Assembly (NCBI RefSeq): GCF_949987515.2 | Contig: NC_082701.1 | Coordinates: 32,815,755-32,879,754 of the forward strand | Length of the DNA: 64,000 nt | Direction of reading: 5' to 3' | Source: Delphinus delphis | Lineage: Eukaryota > Chordata > Mammalia > Artiodactyla > Delphinidae | Part shown: piece after piece, positions 46,486 through 57,299 of the stretch | Numbering within the stretch: position 1 is the first letter of the stretch | Layout of the letters: each line of letters begins with the position of its first letter | Program-made: the position numbers and the translations under genes | Notes under the pieces: generated by a model | What the model saw: the letters and a program-made list of their open reading frames with translations, nothing else | Databases searched by the model: none | What the model was told of the DNA's origin: nothing

Positions 46486-46489
46486 ATTT

Positions 46490-47300
46490 TCTCATCTATT
46501 TTAATGCGTGTATTCTATCCAGTGAAATTTTACTATCCTTTGTCAAGCTCCCCTCTCACTAATGCAAAGTAAAAACTTAGGCCTTAACATTCTCACTGTG
46601 ATTGTGTTGAATGTGTATGCTAATTTAGGAATATTTGGCATCTTTACAGTGTTTAAGCTTCTATTCAGAAGAAGCATATTTATTTTTCAGATTTTATTTT
46701 ATGTTCATAATACTATTGTATGCTTCTTTTTAATTTACTTATATAAGTTTTGCTGTAATTTTAAGTTGAATAACAGTAGAGAGTGTAGGTATTTCTGTGT
46801 TATTTCTGACTTTAATGAGAATTCTTATAGCTTTAAACCACTAAATAAGTTTATTATTTATTTCTGATTATACATTATCTTCTGTAAGAGGTTTCTTTCT
46901 ATTTACCTAGAGATGTAACAGGAGTTAATACCAAATTTTATTTTAAAAATTCAGCTTCTATTGGATAGGATCACAGTCTTCATTTTTCTCTTTCTTTTTT
47001 TAATATAACAAATTATGAGACCAGATTTTCTTTTCTTTCTTTTTTTTTAGTCACGCCTTGTGTCTTGTGGGATCTCAGTTCCCCAACAAGAGATTGAACC
47101 CGGGCCATGGTAGTGAAAACCTAGCATCCTAACCACTAGACCACAAGGGAACTCCCCACATTTTGTAATGTTGAGCCAACCTTGCACCTCTGGGGTAAAG
47201 CATCGTTAATCAACTTAATCACAGTGTTCTGTTCGTTTCACATTTTATTTAGGATCTAGGGAACTTTGTTTATATGTGATAGATATGTGTTAGTACTTGC
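46490..47300 (-). mobile_element. Old L1M ORF2 fragment, interrupted by a SINE
   Basis: AATGTTGAGCCAACCTTGCA followed by CTCTGGGGTAAAGC (about 47167-47200) is the antisense of the QVGFIP-type region of ORF2. The flanking AT-rich sequence from 46490 fits an antisense L1 reading, but more weakly. The CHR-1-type SINE lies inside. Confidence 0.5.
47030..47157 (-). mobile_element. CHR-1/Bov-tA-type tRNA-derived SINE
   Basis: In SINE sense this reads GGGAGTTCCCTTGTGGTCTA, then a B-box-like GGGTTCAATCTC, GGGGAACTGAGATCCCACAA and an A-rich tail (T-rich at the left). It differs from the seven CHR-2-type copies in its whole body and is more diverged, so it is probably older. The duplication is unclear. 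Confidence 0.83.
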
Positions 47301-47623
47301 TTTTAAAAACTTGCTCTTGAATAAAACTGTCGGTTTCTTGAGGGCAATAATAATATTTGGCAAACAGACTCTAGAAAAATATTTTGTTAAATGTTGAAGA
47401 GTCTCCCAGTTTGTTACAGATGTGGGAATTGGGGGCATTTGCTGAGTTATTGAATGGGTGTTGGTTCCAGAGACTTTCTCTCTTCCCAAAACATAATCTT
47501 CAAATTTTTAGGGATTCTGTCTTTCAGAGGTCTCAAACTCAGCCTATGAAATAAATTTGTCTTGTCAATATGTTACATGGCCACACGGTGTTTTGAAAAT
47601 GTTTGATTTAACTGCTAACATTT

Positions 47624-47833
47624 AAAAATAAGAAGATCTGGGCTTCCCTGGTGGTGCAGTGGTTGGGAGTCCGCCTGCCGATGCAGGGGACGCGGGTTCG
47701 TGCCCCAGTCCAGGAGGATCCCACGTGCCGCAGAGCAGCTGGGCCCGTGAGCCATGGCCGCTGGGCCTGTGCGTCCGGAGCCTGTGCTCCACGGCGAGAG
47801 AGGCCACAACAGTGAGAGGCCCGCGTACAGCAA

Positions 47834-47864
<31 letters not shown>

Positions 47865-47878
47865 AAATAAGAAGATCT
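47624..47878 (+). mobile_element. CHR-2-type SINE number 2 with 16-bp TSD
   Basis: The body starts at about 47640 (GGGCTTCCCTGGTGGTGCAG) and ends in an (AAAT)n tail at about 47832-47866 in place of plain A. AAAAATAAGAAGATCT is repeated perfectly at 47624-47639 and 47863-47878. Confidence 0.95.
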
Positions 47879-48374
47879 TACAAATAAATCTAAATCTCTG
47901 GTTTCTCTTGAAAAATCATAGTTATAGAATGTAAAATTACTGGACTCCTATTATTCAAGAAATTGTAGCCCAGCTGAAAAATCTAAGTGTCATGCACAGG
48001 GACACTTAGTCGTACCTGTCAGTGGTAAAGGTTTGCAGAAGAAAGGGATTGTCCTGGACAGGAGAGGTGAGACAAAATTTCGTAGAGGAGGTCAAATTAT
48101 GTAATCAACAGTGGGCATGAATAGAACCTCATGAATAAATAACTTCTTCGTCATATGGCTGAAAAAAGCAACACACCCTAGATGAGGTACAGATGAGACA
48201 TTTGCTGATTTATAAAATTTGTGATTAAATGGCCTTTAATGTATTGAATAACAGTGAAATGCTTAAGTTAGTCTTGATTTTGGCTTTAAATATTTTTAAG
48301 CCACAGGATATCCAATGGGTTGACTCTTGTTCTCACGCAGCTGTACCCAAAAAGGCATACAAGACTAAGACTGG
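47879..48374. other. Unassigned stretch
   Basis: No repeat or gene was recognised. Confidence 0.4.
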
Positions 48375-48500
48375 AAAGGGCTTTTGAGGTCACTTATTCT
48401 AATTCCTTCCCATTTTACAGATGAAGAAACTGACAGTCAGAATGGTGGAATGATGTAAGTTCACACAGTTTGTATGTGATAGAATAAGGCTTGTGATTTT
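48375..48500 (-). mobile_element. MIR3-like SINE fragment
   Basis: CCCATTTTACAGATGAAGAAACTGACAG is followed by TAAGTTCACACAGTTTG: the core of MIR-group SINEs, with the CTTATTCTAATTCCTTCCC lead typical of MIR3. Confidence 0.7.
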
Positions 48501-48964
48501 ATTGCTAACCAGTCATTATCCATTCCAAAGACATCATTGCTGCTCTACAATGGGGATGGAGTAAGTAGATTTCTAAGGTCCCTTCCATTCTAAGACGTGG
48601 AAGGAGAAAGCCAACCAAAATTGATAGCTCAAGCCTTTATTAAAATCTTCGATATGGGAACAACTCAAGATGACTATTCCACAGAATACCAGTGGTTTGA
48701 AGAGTTTATAAGGAAATCAGGGAAGGTCAGTGAGTGTTCATATTTGTTCCAAGAATTTTTCACTGAGGAAAATAAGATTGTCCTGCTCTTGGGACAAGAT
48801 GTAGGGATGGCAAGACTAGGGCTGAAGTTTAATAGTTCTTGTGGGTCAGTTTGGGTTTAGTGAGCAGGGAGCTAGGTAGAAATGTTCAGTCCTTCAGTAT
48901 TTTTTTACAATGATAAGAAGCACTCAGGACTGTGTTATATTATGTACTTATTTATGTATTTTCT
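48501..48964. other. Unassigned stretch
   Basis: An 87-codon frame starts at 48597 but shows no recognisable domain or codon pattern, and the interval has no exon features I trust. Confidence 0.35.
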
Positions 48965-49516
48965 CTTTCCCCTACTAGAATGCACATCAGCAAGGGTGGA
49001 ATGTATTTGTTTCCTAGGACTTCTGCCACAAATTACCACAAACTTGTGGCTTAAAACAACAGAAATTTTTCCTCATCATTCTGGAGGTCAGAAGTTGTAA
49101 TCAAGGTGTCAGCAGGGTTGACTCCTTCTGAAGGCTTTGGGAGAGAATCTGGTCCATAGTGGCTACCAGCAGCCCTTGGTGTTCCTGGCTTATGGACACA
49201 TCACTCCAACCTCTGCCTCCATCTTCGCAGTTCTCTCTTCTCCCTGTGTGTTTGTGTGTCCCTTTCTGTCCCTTATGAGGACACTCTCGTTGGATTTAGA
49301 AGCCACCCTAATCTAGTATGGTCACATCTTGATCCTTACCTTAATTACAACTACAAAGATGCTAGTTCCCAATAAATTTACCTTCTGAAGATCTGGGTGG
49401 ACATGAATTTTGGGGAGGACACTATTCAACCCAAGACAGAAGGGTTTTATTTTCTTAACCATGGAAGTCTCAGTGCCTAGGAGACTGGCAAATATTTGCT
49501 AAATGTTGAAAAATAC
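48965..49516 (+). mobile_element. L2 LINE 3' end split by an LTR
   Basis: CTTTCCCCTACTAGAATGCA (about 48965-48984) and, after the LTR, CAGTGCCTAGGAGACTGGCA followed by AATATTTGCTAAATGTTGAA (about 49470-49512) are consecutive L2 3' UTR segments. Confidence 0.68.
49002..49439 (-). mobile_element. MaLR-type solo LTR (MLT1/MST group)
   Basis: Minus orientation: TGTATTTGTTTCCTAGGACT, CACAAATTACCACAAACTTG, GTGGCTTAAAACAACAG, TTCTGGAGGTCAGAAGTTGT, CAAGGTGTCAGCAGGGTTG and a late GGAGGACACTATTCAACCCA with final ACA. It is a non-coding LTR of the ERVL-MaLR group, inserted in L2. Confidence 0.85.
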
Positions 49517-49754
49517 TTAATTGGAGCTAGGTATTGGCTGCTCCCTATACATGACATTGTCTATGGACCTCCTTGTATGACCTGCATCTCTCATTCATGT
49601 CACCTGTTGGGCCTTAGAGGCTATGGGTTTAAGACTTCTGTTCATCCAGTTTAAAGTACTGCTCATTTTTTCTCCCAATAAAATAGAGAGAAAGGATGAA
49701 GGGCAGTGGAGAGAGGAGGAGCGCATTTGAGAACACAGGAGGGTCATTGTAAAC

Positions 49755-50190
49755 CACAGCCAGCCAGCCAGCCTGGAATCATATCTTGTTTTTCGTTTTT
49801 TTGTTTGTTTTTTTTTTGCGGTATGCGGGCCTCTCACTGTTGTGGCTTCTCCCGTTGCAGAGCACAGGTTCCGGACGCGCAGGCTCAGTAGCCAGGGCTC
49901 ACGGGCCCAGCCGCTCCGCGGAATGTGGGATCTTCCCGGACCGGGGCACGAACCCGTGTCCCCTGCATCGGCAGGCGGACTCTCAACCACTGTGCCACCA
50001 GGGAAGCCCTGGAATCATATCTTGAATCTACCACTAACTCATTGTGGATCTCACCCATCTCAGTTTCTCCATCTGTAAATGGAAATAATAATAGCACCTC
50101 GAGTTTGGTTGTGAGGATTAAAGAAGTTGATAGACATAAAGTACACAGTCTAAAGGTACCAGTAAAGTGCTATAAAAATGTTAGCTATTA
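49755..50190 (+). mobile_element. MIR SINE split by a CHR-2 SINE
   Basis: After the inserted SINE, MIR sense sequence continues: ATCTACCACTAACTCATTGT, ATCTCAGTTTCTCCATCTGT, AAATGGAAATAATAATAGCA, TTGTGAGGATTAAAGAAGTT and AAAGTGCTATAAAAATG. The left stub is short. Confidence 0.8.
49772..50024 (-). mobile_element. CHR-2-type SINE number 3 with 17-bp TSD
   Basis: The body is minus-oriented, about 49789-50007, with the T-rich tail at the left and GGGAAGCC at the right end. CCTGGAATCATATCTTG is repeated perfectly at 49772-49788 and 50008-50024; one or two bases may be shared with the SINE head. Confidence 0.95.
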
Positions 50191-50589
50191 TCCAAATGTC
50201 TCAGTGCCCAACTTTGAGATAATCTCACATCCTTCAAGCAACATTTACATTTTAAATGAGGACCACACCAGCTTGCTTCCTTATAATCACCTCCAAATGA
50301 GAAAGGGATTTGCCTTTTAACCAAATATTTATTCATATTACAATCATATTTTAATTATTCTAGGGAAAGGTTTTTATATAAGAAACCAGGGAGCAAAGTG
50401 GTTGGATGATGTGTTTGTATTTCCTATTGAGATTTTCTCCTTTTAAATTTTTCAGTGTCTATCTCATCTTTTTTTTTTTTTTTTTTCACCTCTCACTCCC
50501 AATTTGCCGATTATTAACTTTAGAAGCAATTTGGTGGAGGTTGAAAGGAAGCAGAAGAGAATAATATTTGAGTACCAGACATTCTGTTT
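50191..50589. other. Unassigned stretch with an oligo-T run
   Basis: No repeat family was recognised. A run of about 18 T bases lies at 50470-50487 with no attached retroelement. Confidence 0.4.
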
Positions 50590-50790
50590 AACAGTTTGGT
50601 AACATTTTTCATTTAATGCTATAAAATGTGTATTATTACTTTCAGTTTACAAATGAACAATGTAAGACTTAAAGTTGCTCTGAGATGTAACTTGCCTGAA
50701 GTTAGCCAAATATCATGTGATGAAGCTGTTCTTTGCTATAGTCTGTCTGATTCCAAAATCTCTTGTATTCCTAGTATAATGCCATGTCCA
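50590..50790 (-). mobile_element. MIR SINE
   Basis: TATTATTACTTTCAGTTTACAAATGAACAATG, then CTTGCCTGAAGTTAGCCAA and TCTGTCTGATTCCAAAATCT, follow MIR order on the minus strand. Confidence 0.7.
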
Positions 50791-50821
50791 GAGGTTATGA
50801 TATAGTGTTATAGGTGTAATT

Positions 50822-50852
<31 letters not shown>

Positions 50853-50880
50853 CACACACACACACACATACACACACAAC
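50822..50880. repeat. (AC)n microsatellite
   Basis: Nearly pure AC repeat of about 59 bp with one GC and one AT interruption. Confidence 0.97.
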
Positions 50881-51852
50881 ATGGATTTTACCCTAGTATT
50901 TTGGTCCATTTGAATGCAACTTCTGTTATTAAGCTGATTTCAACCAGTTGCCTTATATTTGAATAAAGATAAGAAAACACAAGAAAGGTTAGAATGCTAG
51001 CTCGGGCAATATTTATTTTGCAAGGAAGATAATGTCCATTTGAGATTAGCTCTTTTTGTCAAGGTGAAACTAAGCTAGGTCCCATGTTCCAAAAGCCTTA
51101 TCACATAAGCAAATTAATTTTAATAGGGCACATTGGCACATATTGCTATTATTGTGCAAATATGTTTTGGGTTGCCACTTTAAAAGGAAACAATCTGGTT
51201 TTCTTCTCCCTATCCTTCTTCTTAATTTTCTCTGTGCTGGAAACAAATGTTCTAATACTGAGTATATAAAGGAATCAGAGAGAACCTCAGAATGACACCT
51301 TTCTAAACTTCCAGTTAGAGGAACCAAACTCTTGGACCAAAAATGAGCAAACAATATAATTAATACAAAGAATTACAAGCGATGGGATAGCTGTCTGTAA
51401 ATTAAGTCATGTGGAAAAGTTGCTTATATTTACTTCCTGAGGCCTGCCAAAGAGGACAGACTAGGAATACTAGTTGAGCTAAATTTACTGGGACTCAGAG
51501 TCCTTATTACATGTATATGAATATTTGTACTCAATAAAAGTACAAATTTAATGAAAATTATCTGTCCAACAATAAAATAGGCTGCCTCAGGAAACTGCCA
51601 ATGTCCTACCATTGAAGGTGCTCAAACAAGGGCTCTTTACCTTTTGGGAATGTCCTGTAGGGGAAGCAAATACTCTGTGAAGGTTATTCAAGGCCAACAA
51701 AGACTCTGAGATTTCTTCCAAACATAAGATTCTCTAATTCACACACCAGTGGGCACATGGTCATCTATGCCAGTTTTTAATTTATCACTCCATTTTCACT
51801 AGCAACCAACTGCCCCTAATGATTTGATCCCTTCACTGTTAAACCTCTAGGT
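50881..51852. other. Unassigned stretch
   Basis: No repeat or gene was recognised. The 94-codon minus-strand frame at 51070-51354 has no recognisable domain. Confidence 0.4.
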
Positions 51853-52194
51853 CAGGTACCTGCACACTACAGCCCATACTCCCAATCTGGCTGGCCACTG
51901 TTCTGATACAACCTACCAGCTAAGAATAGCTTTTACATTTTCAAATAGAAAGAAATCGTAAGAAAAACACTATTTTGTGGCATGTGAAAGTTAGGTGAAA
52001 TTCAACGTTCAGTGTCCATAAATAAAATTTCATTGGAACACAGCCATGCTCATTTGCTTATGTATTATCTATGGCTGTTTTTGTTACAACAGAAGGGTTG
52101 AATAGTGGTGAAAGATACTGAATGTCTGGCAAAGTGGAAAACTTTTATTATCTGTCCCTTTGCCAAAAATGTTTGCTGACCCTTGCTTTAGAAA
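51853..52194. mobile_element. hAT-Charlie-type nonautonomous element, near complete
   Basis: The left end CAGGTACCTGCACACTACAG and right end AAAATGTTTGCTGACCCTTG form imperfect terminal repeats about 340 bp apart. The inside includes AGCTAAGAATAGCTTTTACA, AATAAAATTTCATTGGAACA and CAGCCATGCTCATTTGCTTA, characteristic of this family. Flanks CTCTAGGT and CTTTAGAA could be a decayed 8-bp duplication. It is the same family as 27235-27386. Confidence 0.82.
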
Positions 52195-52199
52195 ATCAA

Positions 52200-52310
52200 C
52201 TTCTGACAGCAGGGGTGTAGTCGTTTTTGTTTATCTCTGTAGCCCTAATGTTTGGCACACAGTGCCTTCAATATTTGGTTGTTGAATGCATAAATGAATA
52301 AAGGATGATT
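52200..52310 (+). mobile_element. L2 LINE 3' end
   Basis: TCTCTGTAGCCCTAATGTTT, then GGCACACAGTGCCTTCAATA and GTTGAATGCATAAATGAATA, match the L2 3' end. Confidence 0.7.
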
Positions 52311-53893
52311 GTGTTCAGAATTTATGGAAAGTCGTTAAATTTGCCTATAAATAATTTCTTCTTCTAGAGACCAACAGAGATTTATATCCCTGTTCCCAAA
52401 CAATGCAGAGGTACATTGTATGTGAACAAAAGACTCAACCAGGGCTAATATTGAGGTATAATGGACCTGTACAGAATAATGTCTACCTTCTATTCTGATT
52501 GGTCTGGGCCATACCTCCTTAGTCATTAATAATTTTGGAAACCACCCCTGGACACACTATAGGTTATTACCTTAAAAACTTATGACTTATTCAGACTTTG
52601 GTGAATTCCTAAAATAACCTTGAGAAACTTTGTCTTTTCTTGTCTTAATCAGTTGGAAAATGTAATGCTCCTTGGAGGAATAATTGTGGGGAATTATTCT
52701 TTCCTTTCAACACAGAGAAAGCCAGCTCAGCAATTCAATGACATTTGCTGCAGGTTAGATGAATGTCAGCACCTTGCTCCCTCCTCCACACAAAGAGAAC
52801 ATTAATACGTTAAGTCACGTTTAGAAAAAAATCCCCCAAATATTTCGCCTGCAACATATTTGGAAATCCATTTTAGAATGTTAAAGTTTGTTAAAGATGC
52901 TTACACTGATTCTCATCCCCCAACCCATATTTTTTAAAACTATTAGCTGCACAGTACTAATTATCCAGCTGGAACTTCTTTCAGCAGAGGGTTTCCAAGT
53001 TGCTTCCCCAGTTTGAAGCTGTCAGGAGAAAGTCTGAAGACTTGTTCTTCCTCCTACAACTTCATGCTCTAACTAAAGCAGTAAATATGGTTCCCTCCAA
53101 GGAAGAAGTAGGCAGGGAGGAAAGTAGTTGTAGGATTTAAATTCCAATTGGCATAGAACAGTGCAAGAACCTGTACACACAGATAGAAGAGGAAAAAGAG
53201 GCAGCTGGTGGGGTGAGGAAGGAGCAGAACAGCCTCAGTCCCAAGGTCAGAGCAGAAAGTAGATGGGATGCCCTCTGAGGGGCAGAGACAGATATCTCAT
53301 GTGTTTTCCCATTTCTCATCAGTTAAGACCAGCCTGATAGGATTTAGAATTAGAGAAGTCTCGACAGTCATTAGGTCACAATTTAGCCTGTGGAATAAGC
53401 CACACAATTTTATTTATGTGTTTGTTTCATAATTGGCTTCTTTTAATTTTGAAGAAGAAGGAAACTTGGTTAAACTTCCTGTAAAGTTATTATGTGATTA
53501 TTATAATAATTTTAGCCATGGAGAACAGTACAAAGAAGAAAGTTCCCATGTCATCTTAAATCTTCCACCAAGAAATAGCCATTGTTATTAGGGAAACACC
53601 ATTTCAGATATCAGTTTTTATATATACAGAGAATAAGAAATAGATATGAAACTTTAAAGAATAGGAACATGCTATGATATTTTTGCATAAAAGCCTTCAC
53701 TTAATTTAACTTGATTTTAATGGAAAGGAGAAAAGTACAAAGTGACCTTATTTCTTATTTTCCCCAAATATCTCTGTCAGGCTGATAAAAGATACTGTGA
53801 AAAGTATTAAGTTGTTGGAGTCATTATGTCTTTGATTTTTTAAAATAAACTTCAATTTTTACCCTATTAATCAACTCTATCAAAAAACAATCT
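52311..53893. other. Mostly unassigned, possible LINE piece at about 53510-53660
   Basis: No gene was recognised. CATGGAGAACAGTACAAAG, TCTTCCACCAAGAAATAGCC and TCAGTTTTTATATATACAGA resemble a diverged LINE tail similar to that near 43750-43880, with low certainty. Confidence 0.35.
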
Positions 53894-54046
53894 TGGGCTC
53901 CCCTGGTGGCACAGTGGTTGAGAGTCCGCCTGCCAATGCAGGGGACACGGATTCGTGCCCCGGTCCGGGAGGATCCCACATGCTGCGGAGCGGCTGGGCC
54001 CGTGAGCCATGGCCGCTGAGCCTGTGCATCTGGAAAAAGAACAATC
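53882..54046 (+). mobile_element. CHR-2-type SINE number 4, short form
   Basis: The body is 53894-54033: it starts GGGCTCCCCTGGTGGCACAG, has the B-box-like GGATTCGTGCCCC and ends at GCCTGTGCATCTGGAAAAAG. The last 55-60 bp of the usual body are missing, yet a short A run and the duplication AACAATCT (53886-53893 and 54039-54046, inside A-rich flanks) follow. So it inserted in this shortened form. Confidence 0.9.
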
Positions 54047-54199
54047 TCATTCCTTCTCCTACAACCTCTGCTTCTTTAATTTTAAATGTAATTTTATTAT
54101 CTTTATTATTATTTTTATTATATTTTGTCATATGAGTAATCTGTTATGTAAATACAATTTACATAGTTGCTCATATTAGTTTTAGTTTTAAAAGAATTC

Positions 54200-54790
54200 A
54201 GTATACACACTAATATTTTTACTGTGCCTCTTTCAGTTCTGATTTAAATTTTTTGCTTCATTCTTTCGTTAGCTGAATTTGTCATCAAGCATATGTGTGT
54301 ATTTGTTTGTGATAAGAAGTGTTGCTGGGTGCTAAAATGCTTCATGTTTGAATATATCTAATTGTCATCTTTATATTTGAAACGAATCTTGGCCGGATTC
54401 ACTTTTCTTAGTCACGCTCTCAGAAACTTTGTAGGAGGCTTTTACAGTTGAATGCTGCCATGGGAAAGAGTAATGCCAGTGTGATTTCCCCTTCTTGGCT
54501 CCTGCAGATATTTGAGTTTGTGACATCTGACTTTAGTCCACCTTTTCCTTAAACAAAAAATATAGAAGCCAAATAATTTTTCATATGGATTCCCACCAAG
54601 TGTATAAAATACTTAATCTATGCCATTCTGATAAAGAAAACCATTTAACACTATTGGTTTAATTTGCACGTTGTTGATTCCTAGGACGGGATGAACATCT
54701 TTTAGATGTTCAATTATAATTTTAGAGTAATTGATAACTGACTATTGATCTTTACTAAAGTTAGCAGATCCCTGTCTGATCATTCACACA
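54200..54790 (-). mobile_element. Old L1M fragments
   Basis: 54570-54790 is antisense L1 ORF2 end: GGATTCCCACCAAGTGTATA, GTTTAATTTGCACGTTG and GGATGAACATCTTTTAGATG. The part from 54200 to 54500 is only loosely similar to an antisense ORF1 region. Confidence 0.5.
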
Positions 54791-55170
54791 TAGATTATAT
54801 ATGTAAATTAATATAATAATAATGTAACTGGATCAATTTAATGGAGCCACTTTTTGAAGGTTAGGGTGCCATGTTACCCTGACAAGGTCATGCTGACCCT
54901 TACAGGGTGATTTGGAGTTTTGCTAATAGCAAAATACATAGAATAATGGTATTCCAAAATTGGAAGAATGGCAAGATATTCAAGTTTACTGGATTATAAA
55001 CAGTCAAATTGTTTTTTAAAAAAAAAAAAACTTTTAATATAACACCTAATAAATAAGCCAAAGTGGAACTGCTCTAGATAAAGTGAAGTAGGGCAGGGGG
55101 TAGAATAGAATTCAACCTGTGTCTTTTTTTTTTTGACTCCCAGGTGACTTGGAAAACCACAAGACCCAAT
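54791..55170. other. Unassigned stretch
   Basis: No repeat or gene was recognised apart from a poly(A) run near 55016-55031. Confidence 0.4.
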
Positions 55171-56544
55171 GTCTCACAATCTAAAAACCAACCAAGATGG
55201 CATGATAGTTTTATACTTTGAAACTGTCCTCTGCTTGGAACACAGAACAAGGATAGTTAAATCATTTAGAACATGTTCTCTGACAACAGTAGAATGAAGT
55301 AAAAAATTAAAAACAAACATCACTAGAAAATTCCCACTCTTTGAAAATTCAGCAATGTGTCTAAATAATCCAAATGTCAAAGAAGAAAAAACAAAGAATA
55401 TTAGAATGCATTCTGAACTGAATAATGATGAAAGTACAGCCATCAAACTGTGTGAAATACAGCTAAAGCTGTGCTAAGGGTGGAATTTATAGTCAAAGTA
55501 CATATATTAGAAAATATGACAGGCTGAAAATCAATTACCTAAGTGTCCAAATCCAAGAAACTGAAGAAAAAATTAACCCCAAGAAAGTGAAGGAAATCAT
55601 AAAAATAATGTGAAGAAATTAATAAAGTAGAAAATAAATTTATTAATACAAAAATAAAAAACCAAAAATTGTTCTTAGAACAGACTAAGACAATTAATAG
55701 ACTTCTAGCAAAGCTGATCAAAAAAGAGATGGGGGGCTTCTCTGGTGGCACAGGAGTTGAGAGTCCGCCTGCCGATGCAGGGGACGCGGGTTCGTGCCCC
55801 GGTCCGGGAAGATCCCACATGCCGCGGAGCGGCTGGGCCCGTGAGCCATGGCTGCTGAGCCTGCGTGTCCAGAGCCTGTGCTCCGCAACGGGAGAGGCCA
55901 CAACAGTGAGAGGCCCGCGTACCACAAAAAAAAAAAAAAAAAAGAAAAAAGAGATGGGAAAATCCCCTAATATCCAGATATTAAAATGAGGACATCATTA
56001 CAGATATTGCATATATTAACAGATAATAAAGGGATATTATTAAAGATTTCACATGAATAACTTTGAAAATTTTAGTGAAATTGACACATTTTTAGAAGTT
56101 TCCTAATTGCCAAACTGAAACAAGGAGAAATAAAAGATACAAATAATCCCATATGTATTAAATAAATTGAATCTAGTATTTAAAGCCTTTCCATTATAAA
56201 ATCTCAAGGCCTAGGAGGCTTTACTAGCGAATTCTCCCTAACATTTAAAGAAGGAGTAACAATTTCTCACACTCTCCACCAGAGATTAGGGGGAGAAAAT
56301 ATTCAGAGGTGGGGGTGAATGGGAAAATTCTCTTGTCAATTTGTTTACCAGCATTATTTGATATTAAAATTTAATAAGAATATTACAACAAAAAGGGGAA
56401 TTTAAAAGCCAACATCCCTAATGAAGACAGGTACAAAAATCTTGATCTAAATATTATCCACTTGAATTCAGTGATATATAAAAGGCTAATATAGTATAAT
56501 CAACTAAGGGTAATCCAAGAATGCAGGCATATGAGTTATAAATT
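55171..56544 (+). mobile_element. Old L1M ORF2 fragment split by a SINE
   Basis: Plus-strand L1 marks: GAAAATTCAGCAATGTGTCT, AAGCTGTGCTAAGGGTGGAA with TTTATAG, the CAAGAAACTGAAGAAAAAAT-type helix, GACTTCTAGCAAAGCTGATC, GGCTTTACTAGCGAATTCTC (the GFTGEFY equivalent) and CTAATGAAGACAGGTAC. It is heavily decayed, with no usable frame. Confidence 0.75.
55720..55958 (+). mobile_element. CHR-2-type SINE number 5 with 14-bp TSD
   Basis: The body is 55734-55944 with a long A tail. AAAAAAGAGATGGG is repeated at 55720-55733 and 55945-55958. It is inserted in old L1M ORF2. Confidence 0.95.
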
Positions 56545-56660
56545 GTGACAATAATGATGTTTAACAAACGACCCTAAAATTCAATGACTCAAAGCAATAA
56601 CATTTGTTTAGCTTACAAGTCTGCTAGTGAGTTTTGTAGTTCTTCTGATCTTGGCTGACT
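56545..56660 (-). mobile_element. MaLR MLT1-like LTR fragment
   Basis: TTTAACAAACGACCCTAAAA, TCAATGACTCAAAGCAATAA with CATTTG, and GTTCTTCTGATCTTGGCTGA follow the antisense LTR end order. Confidence 0.55.
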
Positions 56661-56664
56661 TTCT

Positions 56665-57240
56665 AAAATGTCTCCAAAAACTGCTGGTGGGAGTGTCGAT
56701 TGGTAAAAAGACTGATTGTTCATAGCCATACTATCTGCAATAGCTACATCGTATAAATTATCAAAATACCCATCAAATGTAGAATGAACATATAAATTAT
56801 GGAATTCATACAAGAGAATTCTATTTATCAATAAAAGAATTGCTATAAACAACAATACCTATTATTGAACAAAGGAAGTCAGACTACATTTCTACCCCCC
56901 CAAAAAAAGAAGAAAATAAAAAAAGTTTCATTTCATTTATATTACGTTCAAAAACACAAAAATTACTCCATGGATTGAGAAGTAATGTTAGTGGTTACCT
57001 TTGGAAGCCTGTGACTAGAAAGGGATGCAAAGGAGACATGATTTACTCATAATGTTCTGTCTTTTATTTGGGGTCTGAGCCCATGGTTGTGTCCGGTGTG
57101 TGAAAATTTGAGTTAAATATTTACATGTGCTTCTCTGCCTATGTGTTATGCTCAATTTTTAAAAGGTAATTTTATATCATTCAAAATACATGGAAAATAT
57201 AAAATAGAGAAATATATAGAAAAAGTCATACAGAGTAAAA
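56665..57240 (+). mobile_element. Old L1M 3' end, copy 1
   Basis: CAAAAACTGCTGGTGGGAGT (ORF2 C-terminal region), then TTCAAAAACACAAAAATTAC, TAATGTTAGTGGTTACCTTT and a 3' UTR with TTGAGTTAAATATTTACATG. Confidence 0.7.
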
Positions 57241-57299
57241 AAAAAAAAAGATGCTATGAGGGATTGAGATGGCAAGGCACCAACTGAAGGAAGACCAAG

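Noticed and set aside
48597..48860. 87-codon frame as a possible host exon
   Set aside because: No domain, no convincing splice sites and no neighbouring exon-like frames; left as unassigned.
49595..50025. Frames of 60-131 codons rich in arginine, proline and glycine on both strands
   Set aside because: The same peptides recur at each SINE copy, so they are translations of SINE sequence.
50470..50487. Oligo-T run as the tail of a minus-strand retroelement
   Set aside because: No SINE or L1 3' sequence follows it.
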